A stretch of DNA of 64,000 nt from JAVBMU01 sp031552185 (GTDB lineage Bacteria > Actinomycetota > Actinomycetes > Actinomycetales > Cellulomonadaceae), in contig JAVBMU010000031.1 of assembly GCA_031552185.1 (NCBI GenBank), positions 1 to 64,000 on the forward strand, read 5' to 3'. How positions within the stretch are numbered: the first letter of the stretch is position 1; the number at the start of each line of letters is the position of its first letter. A program made the position numbers and the translations under genes. Positions 26,770-36,518 of the stretch are shown here, piece after piece. A model generated the notes under the pieces. The model was not told the DNA's origin. It saw only the letters and a list, made by a program, of their open reading frames with translations, and made no database searches.

Positions 26770-28302
26770 ATGAAAATGGGTGGGAACCAAGTGAGTCTGT
26801 CCTGGCTCGCGCCCGTTTCGGTTGCGCTCTCGACGGACCGCCTACATCCCGGCGACCTCACGGTCTGCGACCGCGCGGGTTCCGTTGTGGGAATGACGCT
26901 CGGGCGCGATGTCGCCATCAAGTTGCGTACCACGAGCGGCCACTCCGTCGTGGTCACCGGTACGACGGCGACCGGGCAGGTCATCGAGGACGTGGTCACG
27001 GTCATTCGGGGCCGGCCGATCGAGCCGGGCCGGACCGAGGGCACCCGCCGCAACCGGTCGGCGTCCGCGCCCGACGGCGATGGCACGAGCCGCGCCTCGA
27101 CCGCTCCCGCCGGCGCGGTCGAGGACGCCCGCTCCGCTCCCAACACCGCGGACCGGGCCGCGTCGCCCCCGCGCCGGGTGCCCGACGCTGACGAGACCAT
27201 CCACATCCTTGCCTCGGCACCTCGGGACGCCGATGAGACGGTCCACGTCCTCGCGTCGACGCCACGACAGACCCCCGACCCGGACGAGACGATCGCAGCC
27301 CCGCTGCGCGGGATGCGGGCTCCGCAGGTCGCCGACGCCGACGAGACCGTGCAATCGGCCTCCCGGGCGGTCGGCGCCCGACCTTCCGAGGACCCCGACG
27401 GCGCGGAGAGCCGTCGCGCGACCGACCGCGGGCCGGGCGACCGACCGGCCGCGAGCCAACCGCGCGACCCCCGGGCCGAGAGCCGGCCGGCAGAGAGCGT
27501 GACCGACGGCCGGCAAGGCGACAGCCGGCCGAGCGACAGCCATTCAACCGACAGCCATTCAACCGACAGCCAATCAACCGACAACCGACCGGACGACAAC
27601 CGACCGGACGGTCGCGGCGACGTCGCGGAGGACGACGACACCAACGACACCACGACGTCGAACCCGCCCGAACAGCCGGCCACCGCCGTTGACCGGCCGG
27701 CGCCTCCCGCCCCGAAGCCGGCGGGAACGCCGTCGGCCGACGTGCGGCCCGGCGAGATCGCTCCGCAGCCCGCCGACGCCCCCGCCGGCGGCCGCCAGGA
27801 ATCGTCCGGCCTGCGCCGGTTGAGCCGACTGCGCGCGGCCGCCGGCCGCGCGCTGCCGCCGCCGTCCGCACCGCGGGCGCGGCCCACCCCGCTGGTCCCG
27901 CAGCCCCCGCCGGAGCCCACCGGGCCCGAGCCGCGGTCGACCGCCGAGCGACAGGTGATCATCAGCGACGCGCGCGGCGCCCGGTTGCTCACGGTGGGCG
28001 AGGCGCTGTACATCGGGCGGGCGCCCGTGGTGCCGCCCCAACACGGCGGGTCGAGGGGCCGGGCCTGGACCGTCGCCTCCTCCGACGAGACGGTCTCCTC
28101 CACGCACCTGCGCCTGCGCCTGCTCGGCCGCCAATTCCTGGCCCAGGACGTCTGGTCCACGAACGGCACCATGGTGGTCCCGCCGACGGGATTCCCGTAC
28201 CGGCTCGGGCCGGGCGAGGAACTCCCGCTGATGGACGGCACCGAGCTGAAACTGGGCGACGGCGTCGTCGTCACCGTCCCGGGGGACCGGCATGGCTCGT
28301 AG
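26770..28302 (+). CDS. FHA-domain protein with DxDET repeats
   Basis: Phosphothreonine-binding protein of about 510 residues. An N-terminal beta-rich domain of unknown type (about 9-80) is followed by a long disordered linker (85-395) and a C-terminal FHA domain (about 400-505: YIGRAP, SSTHLRLRLL and WSTNGTMV). The linker carries four copies of the motif D-(A/P)-D-E-T-(I/V), with Thr at about 143, 157, 174 and 193. They are candidate targets for the kinase encoded immediately downstream. A 15-bp tandem repeat codes DSHST. Starts at 26770, 26776 (GGGGAA upstream) or GTG 26791 are all possible. It overlaps the kinase gene by 11 bp. Confidence 0.82.
   Translation: MKMGGNQVSLSWLAPVSVALSTDRLHPGDLTVCDRAGSVVGMTLGRDVAIKLRTTSGHSVVVTGTTATGQVIEDVVTVIRGRPIEPGRTEGTRRNRSASAPDGDGTSRASTAPAGAVEDARSAPNTADRAASPPRRVPDADETIHILASAPRDADETVHVLASTPRQTPDPDETIAAPLRGMRAPQVADADETVQSASRAVGARPSEDPDGAESRRATDRGPGDRPAASQPRDPRAESRPAESVTDGRQGDSRPSDSHSTDSHSTDSQSTDNRPDDNRPDGRGDVAEDDDTNDTTTSNPPEQPATAVDRPAPPAPKPAGTPSADVRPGEIAPQPADAPAGGRQESSGLRRLSRLRAAAGRALPPPSAPRARPTPLVPQPPPEPTGPEPRSTAERQVIISDARGARLLTVGEALYIGRAPVVPPQHGGSRGRAWTVASSDETVSSTHLRLRLLGRQFLAQDVWSTNGTMVVPPTGFPYRLGPGEELPLMDGTELKLGDGVVVTVPGDRHGS
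27535..27579 (+). repeat. 15-bp tandem repeat, three units (DSHST coding)
   Basis: Three 15-bp units, the first two identical and the third with one change, lie in the FHA gene linker. They encode DSHST-DSHST-DSQST. Confidence 0.85.
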
Positions 28303-29698
28303 ACTCCCGTCGCCGCCACCGCCGCTGCACGGGTATACCTACGTCCGCCCGCTGGGATCCGGCGGCTTCGCCGACGTCTTCTGCTACGAGCAGCAGATGC
28401 CGCGGCGCACGGTGGCGGTCAAGGTGCTGCTCGCGGACGTCCCGGATGCCGAGATCCAGGAGATGTTCCGCAACGAGGCGATGGTCATGGCGCAACTGGC
28501 CTCGCACCCCAGCGTGCTGACCGTCTACGAGGCGAACATCTCGGCCGACGGCCGCCCGTACCTGGTCACCGAGTTGTGTCCGGGCGGCTTCGGTGACCGC
28601 TTCCGAGCGGAGACGATCCCGCTGGCCGAGGTGCTCCAGGTGGCCATCTCGGTCGGCAGCGTCCTGGAGACCGCCCACCGGGCGCAAGTGCTGCATCGCG
28701 ACATCAAGCCCGCCAACATCCTGATCACGCAGTACGGCCGGCCGGTGCTGGCCGACTTCGGGATCGCGGCGACGATCGCCCGCGCCGAGGGCCAGGACGC
28801 CGTCGGCATGTCGATCCCGTGGTCCTGCCCCGAGGTGATTCTCGGTTCGAGCCACGGCAATATCGCCGCGGAGGTGTGGAGCTTCGGCGCGACCGTCTAC
28901 GCCCTGCTCGCCGGCCGATCGCCGTTCGAGGTCCCGGGCTCGGACAATTCCCGGGACACCGTGCAGCGCCGGATCCTCAGCCGCACCGCGGTCCGCCCCA
29001 CGGGGCGCCCGGACGCGCCGGCGTCAATGGAACAGCTCCTCGCGCGCTGCCTCGACAAGGACCCGGCCAAGCGGCCGGCGACCATCCTCGACGTCCTGCA
29101 CGACCTGCAGTTGATCGAGGCCGAACTCGGGATACGCCCGACGCCGCTTGAGATCGCCACCGAACGAATCCTCGACCCGGTCGCCCTGGACGCGCCGAGC
29201 GCGCCCGAGCCGGCGCCCGCCGGGCGCCGCCGGGTGCGCGGATCGCTGCGCACCGCCACGGCCGCCCGCGAGCCGGTCGCCAGCCAGGCGGCCGGCACGA
29301 CGGTGCTGCGCGTGTGGAGCGCCGGCGGCGGCGAGCCCGCGTCGCAGGCGGGCGGGCGGACCCGCCGGGTCGTCCTCGCGGCGGTCGCTGCCGCCGCCGC
29401 GATCGCCACCATTGTGGTCGCGCTCGTCCTGACCCGCGGCGACGGCGGCCCGCCCACCGTCGGCGAGATCGACGCCGGCGCGTCCGGCGCGTCGATCGTC
29501 TTCTCCTGGTCGGCTGCGGACGCCGAACCCGGCGATACCTACCTGGTTCGGGTGAACGACGGCGGCCCGACCGCCGTCAAGAAGCCGGAATTCACCTACG
29601 ACACAGCCGACCATCCCGGCCGGGTCTGCATCAGCGTCGCCGTCGTCCGCGACGGCAAGACCGGACCGGCCAGCGATCAGAAGTGCGTCGAGGGGTGA
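28292..29698 (+). CDS. Transmembrane Ser/Thr protein kinase with extracellular Fn3-like domain
   Basis: Kinase of 468 residues. The N-lobe has GSGGFADVF and VAVKVLL; the catalytic loop is LHRDIKPANI (H135, D137), with DFGIA and VWSFGATVYALLAGRSPFE. The activation segment (about AEGQDAVGMSIPWSCPEV) has no Thr and ends WSCPEV instead of the usual APE/SPE pattern with phospho-Thr pair, so activation may differ from PknB. A single membrane helix at about 355-382 is followed by an exported domain of about 85 residues, Fn3-like with two Cys. The FHA gene overlaps its start and the giant surface protein follows by one base. It is likely the signalling member of this operon. Confidence 0.93.
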   Translation: MARRLPSPPPPLHGYTYVRPLGSGGFADVFCYEQQMPRRTVAVKVLLADVPDAEIQEMFRNEAMVMAQLASHPSVLTVYEANISADGRPYLVTELCPGGFGDRFRAETIPLAEVLQVAISVGSVLETAHRAQVLHRDIKPANILITQYGRPVLADFGIAATIARAEGQDAVGMSIPWSCPEVILGSSHGNIAAEVWSFGATVYALLAGRSPFEVPGSDNSRDTVQRRILSRTAVRPTGRPDAPASMEQLLARCLDKDPAKRPATILDVLHDLQLIEAELGIRPTPLEIATERILDPVALDAPSAPEPAPAGRRRVRGSLRTATAAREPVASQAAGTTVLRVWSAGGGEPASQAGGRTRRVVLAAVAAAAAIATIVVALVLTRGDGGPPTVGEIDAGASGASIVFSWSAADAEPGDTYLVRVNDGGPTAVKKPEFTYDTADHPGRVCISVAVVRDGKTGPASDQKCVEG

Positions 29699-29699
29699 G

Positions 29700-32600
29700 A
29701 TGAATCGCGCGAAGAAGCCGTACCCGCTCGTGGTCACCGTCACGAGCGGCGGAGTCATCGCGAGTCTGCTGGCCGCCGCCTCATTCCTGTCCCACGGGTA
29801 CGCAACTCAGCAGATTGAGGCGAACGACGCTTCCGTCTGGGTGGTGAACTCCGCCCGGCACCTGATCGGGCACGTCAACACCGAGATCGGCGCGATCGCC
29901 ACGGCCTTCGACTCGGGCAACGGCACCGACCTCCACCTCCTGCAGAGCCCGACGACGCTCGCCGTCCACGACCGCACCAACAACACGCTGCAGGTCGTGG
30001 ATCCCCGCACCGTCGAGGAATCGGCCAAGGTGCCGCTGCCGTCCGGCGGCCCGGAAGTCGTCGGCGCGGGCGCGACGACGATGATCTACCGCCCGGAAAC
30101 GGGCGACACCTGGCTGGCCGCCAACGACGACCTGTCGGGATTCGACGGACGGTCGACGGCGCCCAAGCAGATCGGCGTCGACGCCGTGCTGAGCGCCGAC
30201 GAGACCGGCCGGTACGCCGGCTACAGCATGAAGAGCGGGCAACTTGTCACCGGCGCGATCGACGACGCCGCCCAGGAGCGGCAGGAGGCCGTCGACTTCG
30301 CCGGTCGGGTGGCCGATGCCCAGGTCACGCTCGTGGCCGGCAAGCCCGTCCTGTTCAACCGCGCCACGAACGAGCTGTGGGTGGGCGGCCGGACCGTCGC
30401 CCTGACGGACCACGTCCGCGATGCCGCCTCCGTCGTTCTGCAGGTCCCGAGCGTCACCGGCGATCGGGTCCTGGTCGCCCATCGCGACGGCCTGCTCGCG
30501 GTGGCGCTCGGTTCCGGCAAGGTAACCACCGCTGGAACCGGGATGAGCGGCAACGCGGCGGCACCGGTCCGGATCGACGACTGCGCCTATGCCGCCTGGT
30601 CGGGCGGCACCGCCCTGCGGATGTGCGGCTCCGGCGATCCGGTCCGGATGACGATCTCGGGCGTCGCCGCCGGGGCCCGCCTCGCCCTGAACCGCAACGG
30701 CCGGACCGTCGTCGCCGCGGACCCGGCGAGCGGCAACAGTTGGGCAGTTCAGCGCGACGGCGCCCTGATCGCGAATTGGTCGTCCTTCCACGAGGACCGG
30801 GACAAGGTCAAGACGGTGGAGTCCGACCGGGACGTCCCGCCGAACCACGAGAACAAGCAACGGCCACCGGTCGCGCGGCCGGATGCGTTCGGCGTCCGGC
30901 CCGGCCGGGCGAACACGCTGCCGGTCCTGCTCAACGACGACGACCCGAACGGGGACGCGCTGGCCATCACCGATGTCACCGACATCGACAACGGCTTCGG
31001 CCGGGTCGAGGTGGTGAACAACGGCCAGGAATTGCAGCTCACGACGACGAGCCGAGCGAGCGGCCAGGTGAGCTTCCGCTACACGATCGACGACGGCCGG
31101 GGCGGCGACGCCACCGCGACCGTGACGGTCACGGCCTTCGGCAAGGACCACAACTCCCCGCCGGTCCAACAGCGCAAGACTCGCACGTCGGTCGCCTCCG
31201 GGCACTCGGTCAGCTTCGACGCCCTGGGCGACTGGATCGATCCGGAGAGCGACCCGCTCTTCCTGGTCGAGGCGTCGGCGGCCGCGCCGGACGTGGTGAG
31301 TTCGACGCCGGCCGGCCGGGTCGAGTTCACGGACAACAGCGCCGTCGCCGGGATCAAGACCGTGCACCTGTCCGTCTCCGACGGCCGCGCCGTCGGCGAG
31401 GGGACGGCATCCATCACGGTCGGCGCCCCCGGCACCGTGCCGATCATCGCCGAGTCCTTCACCATCACCGGCTACACCAACCGCCAACTCACGGTCGAAC
31501 CGTTGCCGAACGTCCGCGGCGGCACGGGCAAGATCCGGCTCAACAGCGCCACGGCGGAGGCCGGGAACAAGACCCTGAAGATCCAGGCCGACTTCGTCGG
31601 CGGCACCTTCACGGTGCTCCCGCTCAAGCGGGGCACGCACTTCATCGAGTATTCGGTGACCGACGACAAGCAGAGCGGCTCGGGTCGGGTCCGGCTCGAG
31701 ATCGAGGACCCGCCGGACGAGGCCGGTCCGCCGGTCACGGTCCCGATCACTGCCTTCCTCTACCAGGACACCACCCAGTTGGTCGACGTCCTCGCCGTGG
31801 ACCACGACCCGGCGGGCGGGGTGTTGAGCATCACCGGCGTCAAGGCGTTGCCCGCCAAGCTGGGCGTGATCGTCGAGATCGTCGAGCAGCGGATCCTGCG
31901 CGTCACGCTGAAAAAGGCGCTCGCGCAGCCCGTCGCGGTGACCTACACGGTCAGCAACGGCCGCGCCCAGGCCACCGGCACGGCGACGATCGTGCAGATC
32001 CCCGAACCATCCCGGCTGCAGGCGCCCGTCGCCAATCCCGACGCCGTCACCGCCCGCGTCGGCTCCGCCGTCGACATTCCGGTGCTCGCGAACGACCGCC
32101 AGCCGAACGGAAAGCCGCTCCTGCTGAGCCGCACGCTTGAGCAGGGCCTGGGCGACGGCGAAGGCACCCTGTTCGTGTCCGGCGACCGGCTGCGCTACCT
32201 CGCGCCGAAGCACCCGGGCGAATACACCGCGATGTACCGGGTCTCCAGCACCGACCAGCAGTACGCGATCGGCAAGGTCTCGATCTCGGTGAAGGCGGTC
32301 GACGTCGCGAACAACCGCCCGCCGGTCCCCAAGACGCTGGTCGGCCGGGTGAATGCGGGCCGATCCGTGGAAATCTCCATCCCGCTGACCGGGATCGACC
32401 CGGACGGCGACGCCGTCACCCTGATCGGCCAGTACACCGCGCCGCAGCTCGGGGCCGTCTCGGCCACCGGTCGAGGGGTGATCGAGTACACGGCGGGACC
32501 GTACTCGGCCGGCACCGACAGCTTCGAGTACCAGGTGGTCGACGCCCTCGGGCAGACCGCTCAGGGCACGATCCGGGTCGGAATCAATCCGCCGAGCACC

Positions 32601-35501
32601 ATCGGCGCCCCGCCGATTGCGGTGGACGACCTGGTCACGACCCGCCCGGGCGCCCAACTGTCGGTTCCGGTGACCGAAAACGACTCGGACCCCGCGGGGT
32701 CCGAGTTGACCGTGGTGGCCGTCGAATCGCTCAAGAAGTGCGTCGCGCCGACCACCGACGGCCGAACGGTGCGCCTGGTCGCGCCCGCGTCCGCCGGCGA
32801 CTGCGCGGTGCTCTATACGATCAAGAACGCCCTCGGCAACCAGACCCAGGCCTGGCTGGTGATCGATGTCGACCCGAACGCGCCCCTGACCGCGCCGGTG
32901 GCGAAGGACGTCCAACTCACGCTCAGCGATATCGCCGGCCGCAAGTCGGTCACCGTGGATCTCTTCCGCACGGTGCAGTTCTCGGAAGGCAGCCGCCGGG
33001 ACCTTGCGTTGTCGATTCCCGCCTCGTTCGGCGTCTCCCTCAAGGGTTCGACGGCGACGATCGGGATCGAGCGCAAGGCCCGGATCATTCCCTACAAGGT
33101 GGCCCGCCGCGACGATCGGAGCGTGACGGGGTCGGCGTTCATCTGGGTTCCCGGCACCGACGACGCGCGGCCGGAACTGCGCTCCACGGCACCGAGGTTG
33201 ACCGTGGCCAGCGGCGATACGATCGTCATCGACGTCAACGCCCACGTCATCGCCGCCGCCAACCGACCGGTCCGGATTGCGGACTCGAGGACCGTCACGG
33301 CGACCCACGCGGCGGACAATCACCGGTTCTACGTCGGCGCGACCAAGCTGAGTTTTGCCTCGGCGGCAGGCTATTGGGGCCCGGCGTCGATCACCTTCCT
33401 GGCGACCGACGGGCAGAACCAGACGCCGCTCACGCTCCCGATCACGGTCACTCCCAAGGCGGACCAACCCCCGGTGGTCAGCGCCGCCACAATTCAACTC
33501 GAGGCGGGCGAGAAGCGGGCGATCGATCTGCACGCGCTGACCGATTATCCGCAGCGGGACCGGATGCCCACCCTGCGCTACCGCGTGCGCAGCGTCAGTT
33601 CCACGGCCGTGAGCGCGCGGATCGACGAGCACGCGCTCAACCTCACGGCCGTCAGCGGGGCGGAGGTAGGCAACCGGGCGAAGGTGGTCGTGTCGGTTGA
33701 GGACGACAAGCACGAGGGACACTCGGGCGTCATCACCGTGCTTATCGTCCGCTCGTCGAAGCCGCTCGTCGCCGCCGTGCCGGACACGGTGACGATCCGT
33801 CGCGGCGAGACGAAGTCGGTCAACGTCCTGGCGAACGACGAGGAGACCAACCCGTTCCCCGAGCCGTTGCGCGTCACCTCGGTCGGCAAGGGCTGGACGC
33901 CCGTGCCCGGGGTGCGCATCACGCCCAGCGCGGACAAGCGCACCGTCACCGTCGCGATCGAACCGGACACCGAGACCGGCGACTACCACATCCCCTACCA
34001 AGTCGCGGATGCGACGGGCGATCCGTCCCGGCACGTCACCGGCACCCTGACGGTGCGCATCCAGGACGTCCCGGACGCGCCGGCGGGCGCCCCCCGGGAA
34101 ACCGCGCGGGACAACGACCTGCGCACCGTCACCCTCCGGCTGCCCTCGTCCCGGCCCAACAACTCGCCGATCACCCGGTACGTCGTGGCAGACGCGGACG
34201 GCCGGACGATGGCCGAGTGCACCACCCCCGACGCCTGCACCGTCGAGGGGCTGAACTACGGCCAGGCCTACACCTTCCGCGCCTATGCGGTGAATGCCCT
34301 CGGCAGGAGCGCCGCCAGCCAGGCCTCCTCGATCGTCGTGCTGGACAAGGCGCCCACGCCGCCGGGCAACGTCAAGCTGTCCCCCTCCGCCGCCGACCCG
34401 CCCGGACACGCGCTGCAGGCGACGTGGTCGGCCGCGAGCCCGGCCGGCGGCACCGAGGTCACGGGCTATGACATCAGGTTGGTGGGCAAGGGGATCGAGA
34501 GTCTGACTCTGCAAGCCGCGGCGAATGAGACCTCGAAGCTGATCACGGACCCCTCGATCACGCCCGGCGCGCAGTACACGGTTTCCATCCAGGCCCGCAG
34601 TGCGACCACCGTCAGCAAGGCCGCCACCGCGAGCGCCGTCGCCGTCGGGCCGCCCGGCCTGGGCAGCCTGAATGTCAGCCCGGCCGCCGCCGATGTCGGC
34701 ACGATCGTCTCCTGGACCGGGGCGAACGCCCGGGGCGGTGCGGTGCTCAAGATCGAGGTCGCCCGCGCGGCGGGCACCGAAGTGTCGGGGTCGGCCTGCG
34801 ACCCGGCCACCATCGCCCCGAACGCGACCGGCAGGACCAGTTGGACCGACCCGGAAGCGATCCCGGATCAGCGGTACATCGTGCGCCTGTCCAACGACGT
34901 CTTCTGCCGGATGTTCGTCTCGGTCGGGACCCAGATCCGGCCCGATGTCCTGGGCGGTGAGGCCGTGCTCGCCGACGGCGGCCGCGGCGTGAAGAACATC
35001 GCCCTGCGCAGCCTCAAGGCCGGCCCGGGCACCATCGACCACTGGGAGTATTCGCTGGGGTCGGTCGGCGGCGGCGCCGGGAATTGGACCAGGTGGGCCG
35101 ACAGCCTGATCGCCGAACCGACGGCCTACGGCAAGCACGTGTCCGTCTGGGTCCGGGCCTGCACCGCGACTTGGCCCGAGTCCTGCGGCGAACCGAAGCA
35201 GATCGCCGCGGACCTGATGCCGCTGCGGACCTGGGTCACGATCAACGCCTGCGTCATCGGCGAGGCGGCGGACATCACCGACCCGGAGAACAACGGGTTG
35301 GACTCGACGGTCGAGGTCCAGTACCTCGCCAAGGCCTCCGGCGCGAAGTCGGCCGTCGTCTACAAGGCCTGGACCGACCCCGACAACACGATCCCCAATC
35401 CACCCAGCGGGACCGTCACCACCTACCTGCAGGCCCGCGTGACACTGGAAGCGACGATCTACGCCGACACCCCGCTGTTCACGTGCGTGAACGCGCCCTG
35501 A
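29700..35501 (+). CDS. Giant Ig-like/cadherin-like and Fn3 repeat surface protein
   Basis: Protein of 1933 residues exported through an N-terminal uncleaved signal anchor (about 9-33). Residues 36-370 look like a beta-propeller (repeated WVV/WLAA/ELWVGG strands). Residues about 385-1455 are tandem Ig/cadherin-like domains, recognisable by recurrent V-L-x-N-D motifs: VLLNDDDPNGD, VLANDRQPNGK, VTENDSDPAGS and VLANDEETNP. Fn3 domains occupy about 1456-1640 (PDAPAGAP and NNSPITRYVV), followed by about 290 residues of further beta domains with several Cys. No LPXTG sortase signal is visible. It is probably anchored by its N-terminus and projects through the envelope. GAGGGGTGAG precedes the ATG. 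Adhesion or wall organisation is an inference only. Confidence 0.88.
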   Translation: MNRAKKPYPLVVTVTSGGVIASLLAAASFLSHGYATQQIEANDASVWVVNSARHLIGHVNTEIGAIATAFDSGNGTDLHLLQSPTTLAVHDRTNNTLQVVDPRTVEESAKVPLPSGGPEVVGAGATTMIYRPETGDTWLAANDDLSGFDGRSTAPKQIGVDAVLSADETGRYAGYSMKSGQLVTGAIDDAAQERQEAVDFAGRVADAQVTLVAGKPVLFNRATNELWVGGRTVALTDHVRDAASVVLQVPSVTGDRVLVAHRDGLLAVALGSGKVTTAGTGMSGNAAAPVRIDDCAYAAWSGGTALRMCGSGDPVRMTISGVAAGARLALNRNGRTVVAADPASGNSWAVQRDGALIANWSSFHEDRDKVKTVESDRDVPPNHENKQRPPVARPDAFGVRPGRANTLPVLLNDDDPNGDALAITDVTDIDNGFGRVEVVNNGQELQLTTTSRASGQVSFRYTIDDGRGGDATATVTVTAFGKDHNSPPVQQRKTRTSVASGHSVSFDALGDWIDPESDPLFLVEASAAAPDVVSSTPAGRVEFTDNSAVAGIKTVHLSVSDGRAVGEGTASITVGAPGTVPIIAESFTITGYTNRQLTVEPLPNVRGGTGKIRLNSATAEAGNKTLKIQADFVGGTFTVLPLKRGTHFIEYSVTDDKQSGSGRVRLEIEDPPDEAGPPVTVPITAFLYQDTTQLVDVLAVDHDPAGGVLSITGVKALPAKLGVIVEIVEQRILRVTLKKALAQPVAVTYTVSNGRAQATGTATIVQIPEPSRLQAPVANPDAVTARVGSAVDIPVLANDRQPNGKPLLLSRTLEQGLGDGEGTLFVSGDRLRYLAPKHPGEYTAMYRVSSTDQQYAIGKVSISVKAVDVANNRPPVPKTLVGRVNAGRSVEISIPLTGIDPDGDAVTLIGQYTAPQLGAVSATGRGVIEYTAGPYSAGTDSFEYQVVDALGQTAQGTIRVGINPPSTIGAPPIAVDDLVTTRPGAQLSVPVTENDSDPAGSELTVVAVESLKKCVAPTTDGRTVRLVAPASAGDCAVLYTIKNALGNQTQAWLVIDVDPNAPLTAPVAKDVQLTLSDIAGRKSVTVDLFRTVQFSEGSRRDLALSIPASFGVSLKGSTATIGIERKARIIPYKVARRDDRSVTGSAFIWVPGTDDARPELRSTAPRLTVASGDTIVIDVNAHVIAAANRPVRIADSRTVTATHAADNHRFYVGATKLSFASAAGYWGPASITFLATDGQNQTPLTLPITVTPKADQPPVVSAATIQLEAGEKRAIDLHALTDYPQRDRMPTLRYRVRSVSSTAVSARIDEHALNLTAVSGAEVGNRAKVVVSVEDDKHEGHSGVITVLIVRSSKPLVAAVPDTVTIRRGETKSVNVLANDEETNPFPEPLRVTSVGKGWTPVPGVRITPSADKRTVTVAIEPDTETGDYHIPYQVADATGDPSRHVTGTLTVRIQDVPDAPAGAPRETARDNDLRTVTLRLPSSRPNNSPITRYVVADADGRTMAECTTPDACTVEGLNYGQAYTFRAYAVNALGRSAASQASSIVVLDKAPTPPGNVKLSPSAADPPGHALQATWSAASPAGGTEVTGYDIRLVGKGIESLTLQAAANETSKLITDPSITPGAQYTVSIQARSATTVSKAATASAVAVGPPGLGSLNVSPAAADVGTIVSWTGANARGGAVLKIEVARAAGTEVSGSACDPATIAPNATGRTSWTDPEAIPDQRYIVRLSNDVFCRMFVSVGTQIRPDVLGGEAVLADGGRGVKNIALRSLKAGPGTIDHWEYSLGSVGGGAGNWTRWADSLIAEPTAYGKHVSVWVRACTATWPESCGEPKQIAADLMPLRTWVTINACVIGEAADITDPENNGLDSTVEVQYLAKASGAKSAVVYKAWTDPDNTIPNPPSGTVTTYLQARVTLEATIYADTPLFTCVNAP

Positions 35502-35522
35502 CCAGGAGAAGCCGAGAACCCC

Positions 35523-36518
35523 GTGACCCAGACCACTACCGCATCGCCCGCGATGACCGCCGAGCAGGCGACCTGGTTCCAGGATGTCTTCGCCCGACTG
35601 GTTGCCAATGTCGAGAACGTCGTGCTGGGCAAGAGCCACGTCGTGCGGCTCGCCTTCGCGACCCTGCTCTCCGAGGGCCACCTGCTCGTCGAGGACGTGC
35701 CCGGCACCGGCAAGACGTCGTTGGCCCGCTCGATCGCCCAGACCGTGCGCGGCACCGCCGGGCGGATCCAGTTCACCCCGGACCTGCTGCCCGGCGACGT
35801 CACGGGGATGAGCGTCTATGACCAGAAGGACCAGGAGTTCGAGTTCCACCAGGGCCCGGTCTTCGCCAACATCCTGCTCGCCGACGAGATCAACCGCGCG
35901 TCGCCGAAGACCCAGTCGGCGCTGCTCGAGGTCATGGAGGAGGGCCGGGTCACCGTGGACGGCGTCACCCACAGTGTGCCGCAGCCGTTCATGGTGATCG
36001 CGACCCAGAACCCGATCGAGCAGTCCGGCACCTACCGGCTGCCCGAGGCCCAACTTGACCGCTTCCTGATGAAGACGACGCTCGGCTTCCCCGACGCGGT
36101 CTCCACCCGCGAGATTCTCGCCGGCGCCCGGATCAAGGCCCACCAGCGGGTGCTGCCGGCCGTGCTCTCGCTGGAGAACCTGACCGCGATGATCTCCATC
36201 GCCAAGCTGCCGCACACCGAGGCGTCGATCCTCGACTACATCGCCCGGCTGGTCGACGCCACCCACCAGGCGAGCGAGGTCCGGCTCGGGGTCAGCATCC
36301 GGGGTGCCCTCGCGCTCACCCGCGCCTCGATGACGTGGGCCGCGGCCCAGGGTCGTACGTACGTCATGCCCGACGACGTCAAGGCCCTCGCCGAGCCCGT
36401 GCTCGCGCACCGGCTGGTGCTCGACGCGGAGGCGGAATTCGACGGGATCAGCGCGTCCAGCATCATCGCGCAAGTCCTCCTCGACGTCGCACCCCCGGTC
36501 GAACGGCACGCGGTGTGA
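35523..36518 (+). CDS. MoxR-family AAA+ ATPase
   Basis: Chaperone-like AAA+ ATPase of 331 residues. It has Walker A EDVPGTGKTSLA, Walker B ILLADEINRASPKTQSALLEVMEE, the sensor ATQNPIEQSGTYRLPEAQLDRF, and the C-terminal helical lid. MoxR proteins typically act with DUF58 and von Willebrand-type proteins to mature or insert other proteins. Here the obvious client is the giant surface protein just upstream. The GTG start lies 21 bp after that gene, with AGGAG upstream. The gene overlaps the DUF58 gene by four bases. Confidence 0.95.
   Translation: MTQTTTASPAMTAEQATWFQDVFARLVANVENVVLGKSHVVRLAFATLLSEGHLLVEDVPGTGKTSLARSIAQTVRGTAGRIQFTPDLLPGDVTGMSVYDQKDQEFEFHQGPVFANILLADEINRASPKTQSALLEVMEEGRVTVDGVTHSVPQPFMVIATQNPIEQSGTYRLPEAQLDRFLMKTTLGFPDAVSTREILAGARIKAHQRVLPAVLSLENLTAMISIAKLPHTEASILDYIARLVDATHQASEVRLGVSIRGALALTRASMTWAAAQGRTYVMPDDVKALAEPVLAHRLVLDAEAEFDGISASSIIAQVLLDVAPPVERHAV

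Noticed and set aside
29781..36509. 2242-codon minus-strand open frame
   Set aside because: It is antisense to the giant Ig-repeat gene and moxR, caused by strong G/C bias at third positions. The real genes have RBS, overlaps and domain motifs.
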